Notes: generated from the sequence alone by a model not told the origin. A stretch of 64,000 nt of DNA from Rossellomorea sp. SC111 (GCF_024733565.1 NZ_JANIOC010000003.1:124001-188000), one strand, 5' to 3'; positions 18,312 through 27,289 are shown, counted from the first letter of the stretch. Made by a program: numbers and translations.

Positions 18312-18605
18312 ATGGATTTCCCAACCATTCACACAAACTTCTGGGATGCTGTCATCGCCATACCGGTCATCATCCTGTTAACCCAGCTAATAAAAGTTTT
18401 CTTTAAACCGAGGGCTTTTCTAGTACCGAATATTGCCGTCATACTGGGTCTTTTCATTTCCATTTTCATCAGCCACAGGGGTCATTTTGTCACAGGTATA
18501 TTCATGGGCTTTTTTTACGGATATGCGGCGATTGGGAATTACGCTTCCTTGAAGACAACAATACTGGCTTTCCGGGGGGAGAAGGAGGAAAAAAGCAGTC
18601 TGTAA
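18312..18605 (+). CDS. Small membrane protein, 97 residues
   Basis: A hydrophobic protein with three predicted membrane segments (about residues 12-30, 38-54 and 60-80) and a charged C-terminal tail ending EEKSSL. Overall size and topology resemble holin-like or small multi-pass Bacillus proteins, but no phage or lysis gene is adjacent. GGAGG lies upstream of the ATG. It converges on the OhrR gene with a shared terminator region. Function unknown. Confidence 0.78.
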   Translation: MDFPTIHTNFWDAVIAIPVIILLTQLIKVFFKPRAFLVPNIAVILGLFISIFISHRGHFVTGIFMGFFYGYAAIGNYASLKTTILAFRGEKEEKSSL

Positions 18606-18635
18606 AATAAGGGCGACCAAAGTCACCCCCCTTAC
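18605..18635 (-). terminator. Terminator between the small membrane gene and ohrR
   Basis: On the minus strand TAAGGGGGGTGAC / GTCGCCCTTATTTT forms a stem with a short loop and T-run; it ends ohrR. Confidence 0.75.
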
Positions 18636-19064
18636 TTAATTTTGCAGTTTATTGAGGATCGTGGTCAGTGTCTGATCCAACTTCGAAAGCTCGACACCAT
18701 CCATCTCAAGCCTCTCCAATAAACGGGTCGGGACACACTCTGCTTTCTCCTTCAGGTCTCTTCCTCTATCGGTAAGGCTGATGACGACACTCCGTTCATC
18801 CTCTTTCGATCGTTTCCGTTCGACAAGCCCGTTCGCTTCCATCCTTTTCAACATGGGGGTCAAGGTTCCTGAATCCAGGAATAATTTTCTCCCGAGGTCC
18901 TTTACCGATATCGTTTCATCTTCCCATAACACAAGCAAAGCAAGATATTGAGGATAAGTAACCCCGATCTCCTCTAAGAGACTCCGGTAAAGCTTCGTGA
19001 TTTCCCTCTCAGCTGTATATATTTTAAAACAGATTTGATTTTCCAATAAAAGTGGATCCTTCAT
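18636..19064 (-). CDS. ohrR: Organic hydroperoxide-responsive MarR-type repressor
   Basis: A 142-residue winged-helix repressor. The N-terminal ENQICFKIYTAEREITK segment carries the single peroxide-sensing Cys (Cys12, equal to Cys15 of B. subtilis OhrR); no second Cys is near the C-terminus, so it is the one-Cys type. The DNA-recognition region LDSGTLTPMLKRMEANGLV is near-identical to OhrR. Oxidation by organic peroxides or hypochlorite should release it from the operator at 19146-19163 and derepress ohrA, which is divergent. Confidence 0.93.
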   Translation of the reverse strand: MKDPLLLENQICFKIYTAEREITKLYRSLLEEIGVTYPQYLALLVLWEDETISVKDLGRKLFLDSGTLTPMLKRMEANGLVERKRSKEDERSVVISLTDRGRDLKEKAECVPTRLLERLEMDGVELSKLDQTLTTILNKLQN

Positions 19065-19145
19065 ACATATAGATTCCTTTCTTGAACATACTAATTGTGA
19101 TTATCATACAAAAAAGATCATTTATCAAATTTAATTTTGCACAAC

Positions 19146-19181
19146 TTAATTGTTGACAATTAAAATTAAATTCTTTATAGT
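19146..19181 (+). promoter_or_regulatory. ohrA promoter with OhrR operator
   Basis: TTGACA at 19153-19158 and TATAGT at 19176-19181 (17-bp spacer) form a good SigA promoter. A perfect 8-bp inverted repeat, TTAATTGT/ACAATTAA with a 2-base spacer (19146-19163), covers the -35 box and matches the A/T-rich OhrR operator type. A second palindrome, TTGTGCACAA (19200-19209), lies downstream of the expected start site. Confidence 0.8.
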
Positions 19182-19231
19182 TAATATTGTAAAGTTAAAT
19201 TGTGCACAACTAATAAAGAGGAGTGAAAGAA

Positions 19232-19654
19232 ATGAATGCATTATACACAGCAAAAGCAACGGCTAAAGGCGGCCGTGATGGAAAAGTAACAAGCAGTGAC
19301 GGGGTATTGGATGTCGCTCTAGGCATGCCTAAATCTCTTGGTGGTTCCGGGGCAGACGGGGCAACAAATCCTGAACAACTATTTGCAGCTGGATATGCGG
19401 CTTGTTTCGACAGCGCTCTTAATTTAGTGGCCCGCCAGGATAAGAAAAAAATCCAATCCAACGTAACAGCTGAAGTGTCGATCGGTAAAGATACAGACGG
19501 CGGATTTAAATTAGGCGTTGTCCTCTCAGTCGCCGTGAATGGTGTAGAATTGGATGAAGCCAAACAACTAGTGGAAAAAGCACACGGTGTTTGCCCATAC
19601 TCAAAAGCGACAAATGGAAATATCGATGTAGAATTGCATACTGAATTATTTTAA
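19232..19654 (+). CDS. ohrA: Organic hydroperoxide resistance protein (peroxiredoxin-like)
   Basis: A 140-residue Ohr/OsmC-fold peroxidase that reduces organic hydroperoxides. Both catalytic Cys are present: Cys58 in AACFDSAL and Cys121 in GVCPYSKATNGN. The N-terminal GGRDGKVTSSDGVLDV is typical of OhrA/OhrB. AGAGGAG at 19217-19223 selects ATG 19232 rather than an in-frame GTG at 19223. Divergent from ohrR and controlled by the operator that covers its -35. Confidence 0.95.
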   Translation: MNALYTAKATAKGGRDGKVTSSDGVLDVALGMPKSLGGSGADGATNPEQLFAAGYAACFDSALNLVARQDKKKIQSNVTAEVSIGKDTDGGFKLGVVLSVAVNGVELDEAKQLVEKAHGVCPYSKATNGNIDVELHTELF

Positions 19655-19660
19655 CGGATC

Positions 19661-19692
19661 AGGATGGGCACCAACATGCCCATCCTTTTTTT
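19661..19692 (+). terminator. Rho-independent terminator
   Basis: A perfect 10-bp stem AGGATGGGCA / TGCCCATCCT with a T-run after ohrA. Confidence 0.92.
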
Positions 19693-19787
19693 ATATCAAA
19701 AACGAACATTTGTTCTTGTTATTATTCTTGCATCCGGTCTATAATAAAAGAGTACAATAAATTCTTGGGTATCGGAGTGGAGGACAA

Positions 19788-20198
19788 ATGAAATATCAGG
19801 CTACACCTTATTTTAGCTTTGTTGGTGAGGCAAAGGATGCACTGGAGTACTACAAAGAAGTATTCGAAGGCGAAGTACTGGGGGTACAAACCTTCGGTGA
19901 GGCAGATTTCCCGAGTCCCCCTGAAATTGCAGATCATATCATGCATGCTCAATTTAAAAAAGGCGAACTTTTCTTTATGATGTCAGACAGCTTCCCGGGA
20001 CAAGCCCCGTCTCCCGGAAATCACATTTCACTTGTTCTGGAACTCGAAAGTGAAAAAGAAATCGACCTGTATTATAAACGATTAACTGAAAAAGGAACGG
20101 TGATCATGGAGCTTCAGGACACCTTCTGGGGGGCAATGTATGCTAAGGTGAAAGATCCTTTCGGCATCCATTGGGATTTGAATTACACCAAAAAATGA
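19788..20198 (+). CDS. VOC/PhnB-like family protein
   Basis: A 136-residue glyoxalase/bleomycin-resistance (VOC) fold protein of the PhnB/3-demethylubiquinone-methyltransferase-like type. Typical features are the opening YFSFVGEAKDALEYYKEVFE and the C-terminal FWGAMYAKVKDPFGIHWDLN. These proteins are small metal-binding or ligand-binding enzymes whose substrates are mostly unknown. A clear paralogue lies at 61435-61857, which shares the LQDTFWG/LQETFWS and FGIxWxxNY parts. The gene stands alone. Confidence 0.85.
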   Translation: MKYQATPYFSFVGEAKDALEYYKEVFEGEVLGVQTFGEADFPSPPEIADHIMHAQFKKGELFFMMSDSFPGQAPSPGNHISLVLELESEKEIDLYYKRLTEKGTVIMELQDTFWGAMYAKVKDPFGIHWDLNYTKK

Positions 20199-20367
20199 CT
20201 ATTATACGGCCGCAGTGTTTCCTCTTAATGCAACGGCCTTCCATTCCCCAAATGAAACAGCTTTCCATAAAAAAACACATCCTCGTCACCAAAAATTCCA
20301 TGTTTTAAACTCCCCTCTTTAAGGGAATGGATTATGAATAAATTCATTACTCATTGGGGGCACCAGG

Positions 20368-21558
20368 ATGGAATTACACAACGGTCAATTGTTTTGGCCA
20401 ACGACATTAAAAAATAGAAAAGAAGATTTTGATAAAAAGTATGATGCAGTCATCATAGGAGGCGGTATGTCCGGGGCATTATGTGCCTATTCACTCGTAC
20501 AGGAAGGCTTGAACGTCGCCATCATCGAAAAACGGACACTTGCTGCCGGCAGTTCATCCGCCAATACGGGTCTGCTTCAATTTTCCAATGACGTCATGCT
20601 TCATGAGTTGATGGACCAGATTGGAGAAGACAATGCAGTTCATTTTTATTCCTTATGTATGAAAGCAGTAGAGAATTTGGAGCAGGTAGCGATGAATTTA
20701 CCGGTTTCCCCTGATTTCATCCGCAGGAAAAGCATTTACTATGCAAGCACATCCCGACATGTTTCAAAGTTAAAGAAAGAATATAAAACCTTGAAAGAGC
20801 ACGGATTCCCTGTGGAATATTGGTCTCGTAAAGAGATGAAAAACCGCTTGCCTTTTTCTAAGCCCGGCGCGTTAATCACTCATGGAGACGCAGAAGTGAA
20901 TCCATACAAATTCGTGAATGGGATATTTGACTATTTAAAAGAAGGAAATCAAACAACGATCTTTGAGAATCTCGAAGCAACAAATATAGAAGAGCATTCA
21001 ACAGGAGTCAACATCCATACGACTGATGGGATCATTCAAGCAACGCACCTGATCCATGCAACGGGCTATGAAACACCTCCTTTAAATAAAAACATCGGCT
21101 CAGATATCAACCGTTCCTACGCCATTGCTACAGAACCGATTGAAGACTTATCTCAATGGGATGAAAGAGCGCTCATCTGGGAGACTAAGCGGCCATATTT
21201 ATACATGCGCACCACGGTAGACAATCGAATTATTGCCGGCGGACTGGACGAGGACCCTGCAGAGGCACCTCAAAATGAGAAGAAAATTGAAAAACGCGGG
21301 AAGCAGATTGAAAAAGAAGTTCAGAAACTGTTTCCCGACCTGAAGATCAAGATGGACTATGCATGGGGAGCAAGCTTCGGGGAGTCCATGGACAACCTTC
21401 CCTATATTGGAAAACATCCCGAAAAGGAAAGAATTTATTACCTGCTCGGTTATGGCGGAAACGGTACGGTCTACAGCATGCTCGGAGCCAACATACTCCG
21501 GGACCTTATCTCGGGCCGTCCCAACCCGGATGCAGACATCGTCAAATTAGATAGATGA
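20368..21558 (+). CDS. FAD-dependent oxidoreductase (D-amino acid oxidase-like)
   Basis: A 396-residue DAO-superfamily flavoenzyme. The dinucleotide-binding motif GGGMSGALCAYSL begins near residue 32 and is followed by an acidic residue in IIEKR. SSANTGLLQFSND fits the second FAD contact, and the C-terminal GYGGNGTVYSMLGA is the usual closing flavin motif. No fused Rieske domain is present. It should oxidise a secondary or primary amine or amino acid, substrate unknown. GGGGGCACCAGG lies before the ATG. It converges with the Crp/Fnr gene across a palindromic repeat. Confidence 0.85.
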   Translation: MELHNGQLFWPTTLKNRKEDFDKKYDAVIIGGGMSGALCAYSLVQEGLNVAIIEKRTLAAGSSSANTGLLQFSNDVMLHELMDQIGEDNAVHFYSLCMKAVENLEQVAMNLPVSPDFIRRKSIYYASTSRHVSKLKKEYKTLKEHGFPVEYWSRKEMKNRLPFSKPGALITHGDAEVNPYKFVNGIFDYLKEGNQTTIFENLEATNIEEHSTGVNIHTTDGIIQATHLIHATGYETPPLNKNIGSDINRSYAIATEPIEDLSQWDERALIWETKRPYLYMRTTVDNRIIAGGLDEDPAEAPQNEKKIEKRGKQIEKEVQKLFPDLKIKMDYAWGASFGESMDNLPYIGKHPEKERIYYLLGYGGNGTVYSMLGANILRDLISGRPNPDADIVKLDR

Positions 21559-21560
21559 AT

Positions 21561-21597
21561 GAAAGGGACGGACCTTCAGGAAAGGTCCGTCCCTTTC
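21561..21597. repeat. GGGACGGACC-class palindrome overlapping a coding end
   Basis: Perfect 16-bp arms GAAAGGGACGGACCTT (21561-21576) and its complement (21582-21597) around a 5-base loop. It follows the FAD oxidoreductase (+), and its distal arm encodes the last residues and stop region of the Crp/Fnr gene (-). It belongs to the same family as 6598-6637 and 28804-28836. Confidence 0.88.
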
Positions 21598-22214
21598 ACC
21601 ATATGATAATTTCTATTGATTTTTTGGATGTAGCCTTCTTTGATTAGTTCTTTTGTGAGGCTGGTGACGGTTTCCCTGGTCGAACCAATGAAGCTTGCGA
21701 TGTCCTGGTGTGTAAGGTGCACATTGATTTTAATCAGATTACCCTGCTTTTCTCCGAATCGCTTCATTAGAAAGGACAGAAGGAAAAGGATCCTTTCTTT
21801 TACAGGGGTATACATGATACTTTCTATGAATAGATTTCGCATTTTCATTTGTTGGTTAAGAGTTGAATATAATTCCGTCACGGTCAGTGAATGTGTGCCT
21901 TTCATACTCTCCACCCGTTTGTGAGAGAGTACATGTAAAATTGTCGGATCGATCGTTTCTGCATACACCCCTTCTTCATCTAAACTGAAACTGGGGATAT
22001 TGCTGAATATCTCGCCTTCTCCTAAAACGATGAGGATGGTTTTCCGTCCGTCCTCACTGTTCTTATAAAGCTTGATTTTTCCCGAATGAATCATATATAG
22101 ATGCTTATCCAATGAAAAAGGCTGGAAGATGACTTCTTTTTTTGAGTAGTTTACGAGCCTCTCTGACAGTTCTTCTAAAATGGCAGTCGATTGCAACGGG
22201 GTGGATGAATTCAT
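21576..22214 (-). CDS. Crp/Fnr family transcriptional regulator
   Basis: A 212-residue regulator with an N-terminal cyclic-nucleotide-binding-type beta-barrel (about residues 20-120) and a C-terminal winged helix ([20 protein letters not shown]). There is no Cys cluster, so it is not an FeS-type Fnr. It is the last gene of a four-gene operon (response regulator, kinase, MsrAB, this); its ATG overlaps the msrAB stop by ATGA. Its last residues (KGTDLS) are encoded inside a repeated palindrome that also looks like a terminator. Target genes unknown; an oxidant-linked role is inferred from the operon. Confidence 0.87.
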   Translation of the reverse strand: MNSSTPLQSTAILEELSERLVNYSKKEVIFQPFSLDKHLYMIHSGKIKLYKNSEDGRKTILIVLGEGEIFSNIPSFSLDEEGVYAETIDPTILHVLSHKRVESMKGTHSLTVTELYSTLNQQMKMRNLFIESIMYTPVKERILFLLSFLMKRFGEKQGNLIKINVHLTHQDIASFIGSTRETVTSLTKELIKEGYIQKINRNYHMVKGTDLS

Positions 22215-23353
22215 GAGGCACCCTCCTCTTTTGTTTCAAACTGAGACACAAACTCACCGTATCCCTGCTCTTTTAATTCATCTTTCGGGACAAAACGAAG
22301 GGCTGCAGAGTTCAAGCAATATCTTAAACCTGTTGGCTTAGGGCCATCTTCAAACACATGACCCAAATGTGAATCGGCGTGTTTACTTCTGACCTCCGTC
22401 CTGACCATGAACAAAGTCCGGTCCTTTACTTCTACAATATTATCTTCCACAAGGGGCTTCGTGAAACTTGGCCATCCTGTTCCACTTTTGTATTTATCCT
22501 TTGAACTGAACAAAGGTTCACCCGAGACGACATCCACATAGATGCCTTCCTTCTCGTTATCCCAATATTCATTCTTGAATGCTTCCTCGGTGGCTTCTTC
22601 CTGGGTGACTTTGTATTGGATATCCGTCAATTTATCTTTTAATTCTTGATCCGTAAAAGAAGGATAAAGAGAATTGGTTTGGAGTTCGATATGACGTTCA
22701 TCGCCCCATGCTTCATCCAGAAAATCATCCCTTCCTGAATTACTTCTGTAGAACTTGTAGCTTAATTTATTTTTCTTATAATAATCCTGGTGATACTCTT
22801 CGGCTTTATAAAAGGTTTTGGCTGGTGGGATTTCTGTGACAATTTTTTCTTCAAAGCGTCCCGAGTCTGCCAATTCCTTTTTAGACTGCTGAGCAGTCTT
22901 CATCTGTTCTTCATCATGGTAGAAAATCCCGCTTACATATTGAGGCCCCCGGTCTACGAACTGTCCACCTGCATCGGTCGGGTCAATCTGCCTCCAGAAA
23001 ACTTCTAGTAATTGTTCATAAGTGATCACGTCAGGATCGTACTCGATTTGAACCGCTTCCACGTGACCCGTCTGTTTTGAGGATACTTCGTCATAGGTAG
23101 GATTTTTTTCTTCTCCGCCCGTGTATCCTGAAATGACCGAGTATACGCCATCCAGTTTTTCAAAAGGTGGTTCCATGCACCAGAAGCACCCCCCTGCAAA
23201 GGTAGCAAGTGCATGGTCTTCATCGACCATCTCTGTTTTCACCGCTTCACTTCCCAACGATTTTTGGGTGATGCTTGCATACAGTTTCGGTCCAAAAAAT
23301 GCTCCAATAGCAACTAAGAGTATCAATCCGATTCCGATCATAATTTTTTTCAC
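22211..23353 (-). CDS. msrAB: Membrane-anchored bifunctional methionine sulfoxide reductase MsrA-MsrB
   Basis: A 380-residue fusion. An N-terminal hydrophobic anchor (about residues 4-21) should place the enzyme outside the membrane. MsrA domain: [17 protein letters not shown] with nucleophile Cys56. MsrB domain: [10 protein letters not shown] and [11 protein letters not shown] with catalytic Cys346. The usual MsrB zinc CxxC is replaced ([12 protein letters not shown]), so it is a zinc-free type. It repairs both S and R sulfoxides of methionine in surface proteins. GAGGAGG in front of GTG 23353 supports that start, which overlaps the kinase stop by GTGA. Encoded in one operon with a two-component system and a Crp-type regulator. 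Confidence 0.92.
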   Translation of the reverse strand: MKKIMIGIGLILLVAIGAFFGPKLYASITQKSLGSEAVKTEMVDEDHALATFAGGCFWCMEPPFEKLDGVYSVISGYTGGEEKNPTYDEVSSKQTGHVEAVQIEYDPDVITYEQLLEVFWRQIDPTDAGGQFVDRGPQYVSGIFYHDEEQMKTAQQSKKELADSGRFEEKIVTEIPPAKTFYKAEEYHQDYYKKNKLSYKFYRSNSGRDDFLDEAWGDERHIELQTNSLYPSFTDQELKDKLTDIQYKVTQEEATEEAFKNEYWDNEKEGIYVDVVSGEPLFSSKDKYKSGTGWPSFTKPLVEDNIVEVKDRTLFMVRTEVRSKHADSHLGHVFEDGPKPTGLRYCLNSAALRFVPKDELKEQGYGEFVSQFETKEEGAS

Positions 23354-24405
23354 TGTCTCTCCTCCTCGCTGTTTTTTAATGGCAATTGAAACCAAAATGT
23401 GCTGCCGGAATGTCCATCACTTTCAACGCCCATTTCCCCATAGTGGAGTTCAATGATTTCCTTGCTGATGGAGAGTCCGAGTCCTGAACCTCCTCCCGCT
23501 TTAGTGCGAGACTTTTCCACACGGTAAAATCTTTCAAAAATAGAAGCCTGTTCTTCAATGGGTATCCCCTTCCCCTGATCTGTCACTGAAAATTCCATTT
23601 TATCTCCTTTTTTGACAGTCCGTATGGTAAGAGCCGTTTGATCGGGCGAGAACGAAAGAGCATTTTGGAGAAGGTTTGTCAGGACCCTTTTGATTTGAAC
23701 AGGCATTAACGGAATGAGTGGCAAGCTGTCATCGTACTCGACTCTCACTTGTATTCCTTTCTCCTGTATTCTTCGTTCGAATTGCCCAAGGGTGTCAATC
23801 AGAAGCTGATCGATTGAAGTGTAATGTGGATTCCATGGCAGCTTTCTGTTCTCTAATTGAGAAAATTCCAATACTTCTCCTATCAATAGACTTAATTTTT
23901 CCGTTTCAGATAGTATCGTTTCGTAGTATCTCTTCCGGGTCTTCCGATCTTCAATGATGTCATCATTCAAAGCCGCTACAAAGGAATGAATGGATGACAG
24001 GGGTGTCCTCAGATCATGTGAGACATTGGCAATCAGCTCACTTTTGAATTTTTCTGATTCCTTTAATTCCCCAAACATCTCTTCTATCCTGGTGGACATG
24101 TGATTAAAGTTGGCAGCGAGCTCTTTGATTTCCTTAGGTCCTGCTTCCGTTACCTTTACCTTAAAATCACCATTGGCCATCTTCCCTGCTTCTCTGCTCA
24201 TTTGCTTCACGGAATTTAATAAGGGGCTCGTGATCATCAAATTGACTGCAAAAGATAAAACCCCCGCTCCCAATGTAATAAAGAAGAGAAGAATGATGAT
24301 ATCTGTTGAAATAAACATTTGGACATATGATATGGTAAGGAAGATCATAATCACCATCAGGGAAATCGTGTTGGCTAAAATGAGGAGGGTCCTAATCTTC
24401 ATCAT
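23350..24405 (-). CDS. Sensor histidine kinase with minimal external loop
   Basis: A 351-residue HAMP histidine kinase. Two membrane helices (about residues 6-27 and 36-58) are joined by only about eight residues, so it has no external sensing domain and resembles intramembrane-sensing kinases. HAMP covers about 55-112, phospho-acceptor His130 is in [13 protein letters not shown], and the ATPase domain has an N box (LLQNALSFS), DQGKGIP and GGGSGLGL. It overlaps the response regulator gene upstream by 14 bases and msrAB downstream by 4. The signal is unknown; membrane redox state or oxidised lipids are possible guesses given the operon. Confidence 0.92.
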   Translation of the reverse strand: MMKIRTLLILANTISLMVIMIFLTISYVQMFISTDIIILLFFITLGAGVLSFAVNLMITSPLLNSVKQMSREAGKMANGDFKVKVTEAGPKEIKELAANFNHMSTRIEEMFGELKESEKFKSELIANVSHDLRTPLSSIHSFVAALNDDIIEDRKTRKRYYETILSETEKLSLLIGEVLEFSQLENRKLPWNPHYTSIDQLLIDTLGQFERRIQEKGIQVRVEYDDSLPLIPLMPVQIKRVLTNLLQNALSFSPDQTALTIRTVKKGDKMEFSVTDQGKGIPIEEQASIFERFYRVEKSRTKAGGGSGLGLSISKEIIELHYGEMGVESDGHSGSTFWFQLPLKNSEEERQ

Positions 24406-25093
24406 GCTGTTCCCCCTCGAATTTATACCCTATTCCCCATACCGTTTTAATCCACTTGGGGTCGGATGGATCAACCTCGATCTTCTCTCTTAACCTTCGA
24501 ATATGGACATTGATCGTATTCGCATCACCAAGATACTCATATCCCCACAACGTTTCGATAAGTTGGGATTTTGAGAACACCTGAGATGGATGTTTGGCCA
24601 GTAAGAGTAACAGTTCAAACTCCTTTACCGTCATTTCGACTTCGTTTCTCCCTGCAATCACTTTCCGTTTAGTACGATCAATGAGCAAACCATCCCACGT
24701 GAGAATATCCTCTTTCCTTTCAGATGAAGAATGGGTTCTTCTTAAAACATTCTTAACCCGTAACAACAGCTCGCGTGGACTAAATGGCTTGGTGATATAA
24801 TCGTCTGCTCCTAAAGTAAGCCCATAAATACGGTCCTTTTCTTGCCCAAGAGCCGTCAGCATGATGATCGGAGTGTCATGATCCTCCCTTATTTTTTCAG
24901 CTACCTTCCATCCATCCATTTCGGGCATCATGATGTCGAGAATCACAATGTCCGGGTGGAATGCGTCATATTGTTGAAGTGCTTCTTTGCCGTTAATGGC
25001 AGCACTCACTTCATACCCTTCACGAACAAGATATCGTGAACATACATCCACAATATTTTCCTCGTCATCCACAATTAACACTTTTCCCGCCAT
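24392..25093 (-). CDS. OmpR/PhoB-family response regulator
   Basis: A 233-residue response regulator. Receiver domain residues include the acidic pocket DD (9-10), phospho-acceptor Asp53 in ILDIMMPEMDG, and Lys in the YITKPF segment. A C-terminal OmpR-type winged helix ends in TVWGIGYKF. First gene of the regulator-kinase-MsrAB-Crp operon. CTTAA-type direct repeats with about 11-base phasing near its putative promoter suggest autoregulation. Confidence 0.94.
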   Translation of the reverse strand: MAGKVLIVDDEENIVDVCSRYLVREGYEVSAAINGKEALQQYDAFHPDIVILDIMMPEMDGWKVAEKIREDHDTPIIMLTALGQEKDRIYGLTLGADDYITKPFSPRELLLRVKNVLRRTHSSSERKEDILTWDGLLIDRTKRKVIAGRNEVEMTVKEFELLLLLAKHPSQVFSKSQLIETLWGYEYLGDANTINVHIRRLREKIEVDPSDPKWIKTVWGIGYKFEGEQHDED

Positions 25094-25400
25094 TTAAATG
25101 CCCCTTCCTTCAATCCCTCTGATTGGGACCCTTCTCTTCCAAAGGTTTTGTATATATTCATTGTACTGCTAGTCATTTTGTCTGGCGAAGATGAATCGGT
25201 TTCCTTTTAATGCAGGAAGATGCCGGTGCTGTCCTGTCTGAAAAACGAGGAAATTCCAATTACCAATAGTATAAAAAACAAACATTATGGAATCTTAACG
25301 TAATTCTTAATTATTTCTTAAATGTCCCACGGTTTTCGTTTTGGACAGGCTCATACAAATTTGAGATAGTAATAGATATCCAACGAAAAGGAGAATCTCC
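25094..25400. other. Divergent intergenic region, no gene seen
   Basis: About 307 bases between the response regulator (-) and the MBL hydrolase (+). It holds the CTTAA direct repeats and a possible minus-strand -10 box, an unexplained leader of some 170 bases in front of the response regulator, and AAAAGGAG for the plus gene. I see no open frame with a ribosome site here. Confidence 0.7.
25268..25321 (-). promoter_or_regulatory. Direct repeats for an OmpR-type regulator upstream of a -10 box
   Basis: CTTAA occurs at 25294, 25306 and 25317 (start-to-start 12 and 11 bases), the helical phasing expected for OmpR/PhoB-type dimers. On the minus strand these repeats (TTAAG) lie just upstream of a promoter with -10 TATACT (25273-25268) and no good -35, as in activator-dependent promoters. 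They would let the response regulator activate its own operon. Alternatively they act on the plus-strand gene. Confidence 0.5.
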
Positions 25401-26483
25401 ATGTTTATCACTCTTATATTGCTTTTAGTCATAGTTTTGACCGGGATGATGATCGTGAGGTATTACCCCGCATTGGGGAAAAAGCCTGCACGTGAGCGAG
25501 TCAACTCGTCTCTCCAGTATTCTCACGGATCTTTTCAAAATTCATTACCCACTTCAATGGACACGAGCTTTTCTTCATCCGTTTCAATGATTCTCGACCT
25601 CTTCAAACGAAATGCTAATCGCAAACCGGGACAGGCTATTCCACGAGTCGCCTTTCCTTCTATTTCCCACCCCCACCCTGTGACGAATGTTACGTGGTTC
25701 GGACATTCCGCATCTATGATTGAAATCGATGGAAAGAGACTTCTCCTTGATCCCATGTTTGGAAAAACCCCTTCACCATTTCCATGGATAGGGGGAAAAC
25801 GCTACAGCAAGGAGCTTCCCTTTCAACTCGATGAACTGCCTTCCATCGATGCAGTAATTTTCTCTCATGATCATTATGATCATCTTGATTACGGAACGAT
25901 TCGAAAGCTTCGAGACAAAGTGAAGCAATTCTTCGTTCCCCTTGGTGTAGGGAGTCATTTGGAACGATGGGGAATTCATCCTGAACATATAGTCGAACTA
26001 AACTGGTGGGATAAGGTTGAATTCAATGGACTTACTTTAGCCTGTACTCCCGCCAGACATTTTTCCGGTCGGAATTTGAATGACCGGAACGCTACTTTAT
26101 GGTGTTCTTGGGTTATCGTCGGTGAAACTACCAGGATCTTTTTTAGCGGAGATAGTGGTTATGGTCCTCACTTTAAAGAAATAGGGAATGCCTTTGGTCC
26201 GTTCGATTTGACCCTGATGGAATGCGGACAGTATGACCCCAGATGGGCACCGATCCATATGCTTCCTGAAGAGACGGTCCAAGCCCACCTTGATGTGGGA
26301 GGGAATTGGCTGCTGCCCATCCACTGGGGGGCCTTTACCCTATCTTTTCATGAGTGGACGGATCCAATTAAAAGGGTCACGAAAAAAGGAGCTGAACGGA
26401 ATGTGCCCGTTGCCACTCCTAAAATAGGTGAAACATTTCTTCTGGAAGAAGATTCTCTACCCTCTTCGATTTGGTGGGAATGA
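25401..26483 (+). CDS. Metallo-beta-lactamase-fold hydrolase (NAPE-PLD-like), membrane-anchored
   Basis: A 360-residue protein with an N-terminal membrane helix (about residues 2-22) followed by an MBL domain. The zinc motif is FSHDHYDHLD; further ligands lie in FFSGDSGYG and in the C-terminal PIHWGAF. WFGHSASMIEIDGKRLLLDP is typical of the UlaG/NAPE-PLD-like branch, which includes phosphodiesterases acting on phospholipid-type substrates. AAAAGGAG precedes the ATG. Divergent from the two-component/MsrAB operon; whether the two share control is unknown. Confidence 0.85.
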   Translation: MFITLILLLVIVLTGMMIVRYYPALGKKPARERVNSSLQYSHGSFQNSLPTSMDTSFSSSVSMILDLFKRNANRKPGQAIPRVAFPSISHPHPVTNVTWFGHSASMIEIDGKRLLLDPMFGKTPSPFPWIGGKRYSKELPFQLDELPSIDAVIFSHDHYDHLDYGTIRKLRDKVKQFFVPLGVGSHLERWGIHPEHIVELNWWDKVEFNGLTLACTPARHFSGRNLNDRNATLWCSWVIVGETTRIFFSGDSGYGPHFKEIGNAFGPFDLTLMECGQYDPRWAPIHMLPEETVQAHLDVGGNWLLPIHWGAFTLSFHEWTDPIKRVTKKGAERNVPVATPKIGETFLLEEDSLPSSIWWE

Positions 26484-26542
26484 ACAAACAATCGCCCTGA
26501 TGTATACACTATTTAAGGAACTGTAAAGTAGGCGATTATACT

Positions 26543-27085
26543 ATGAGCAATGAGCAAAAAGCAACGTTCGGAGCGTGGGTTGCAGCCATTGGGACCGTCA
26601 TTGCCGCCATAGGCAGCACCCCCATTAAGAGGATTCCTGATGGTACACTGAGGTCATTCAATCTCATAGGAAACGAACTTCAGGCAACAGGGAACGCCCT
26701 TGAAGCAGACGCCATAGAAGAATTCACACTGACGAAAGTGGGAAATGAAATTCAAGCCATCGGAAACGTAACGGTCATTGCCAGCATCGTCATTGATTTC
26801 AATACCATCATCAAGCAGGAGCTGAATATCAAAGGGAATCTCCTGCAGGCGTTGGGTGGATCTGCTGCCCTGGCAGATTCTTTCAATGAAGAACATACAT
26901 TAGAAGAGCTTTATTCGATCTACGGGAACCTTCTGCAGGTCATTGGAAACTCCCTTCAAGCCATCTCAGGCATCCTCACTTTAAATCATAAAGACAGTGG
27001 GAACCTGAATGTTGTTGGCAGCTGGATCCAGGCAATCGGTGCCATTATTTCAGCCCTCGTACAGACAAAAGAATCCTCTACTTGA
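26543..27085 (+). CDS. Repetitive 180-residue protein with GN-x-LQAIGN periodicity
   Basis: A protein built of a recurring motif G-[NS]-x-[LIW]-Q-[AV]-[ILT]-G. Copies begin near residues 43, 67, 98, 128 and 159, giving a spacing of 24 and then about 30 residues, and a related segment opens the protein (WVAAIGTVIAAIG). There is no signal peptide and no Cys. The pattern resembles DUF6944-type repetitive Bacillus proteins as far as I recall. The Gly-rich amphipathic repeats suggest a stacked helical or membrane-associated structure. The ribosome site is weak (GTAGGCG), and an inverted repeat AATCGCC/GGCGATT (26490-26538) brackets the leader. Function unknown. Confidence 0.8.
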   Translation: MSNEQKATFGAWVAAIGTVIAAIGSTPIKRIPDGTLRSFNLIGNELQATGNALEADAIEEFTLTKVGNEIQAIGNVTVIASIVIDFNTIIKQELNIKGNLLQALGGSAALADSFNEEHTLEELYSIYGNLLQVIGNSLQAISGILTLNHKDSGNLNVVGSWIQAIGAIISALVQTKESST

Positions 27086-27289
27086 AGTTGCTATACATAT
27101 TCTCTTTTCAGAGTGTAGAGCAACGGGTTCAAGTGCTCTACTAGGATGACTGATTTAATACATGACCTTTTTAGTTTTCCTTCTCGTCTGGGTCCATTTT
27201 TTATAAAATCTCTTTATCTGGGTATATGCCCATACCATTTTTCTTTAAAACGAATACTCATAACCTAGATAGAGAGGAGGTTTTATTCT

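Noticed and set aside
27115-27141. Hairpin GTAGAGCA / TGCTCTAC as a terminator for the repetitive protein gene
   Set aside because: No T-run follows the stem; it may be structural but cannot be called a terminator.
27259-27267. SigK -10 (CATAACCTA) for the Gly/Tyr-rich gene
   Set aside because: The -10 pattern fits but the only AC available as -35 is too far upstream, so I did not list a promoter.
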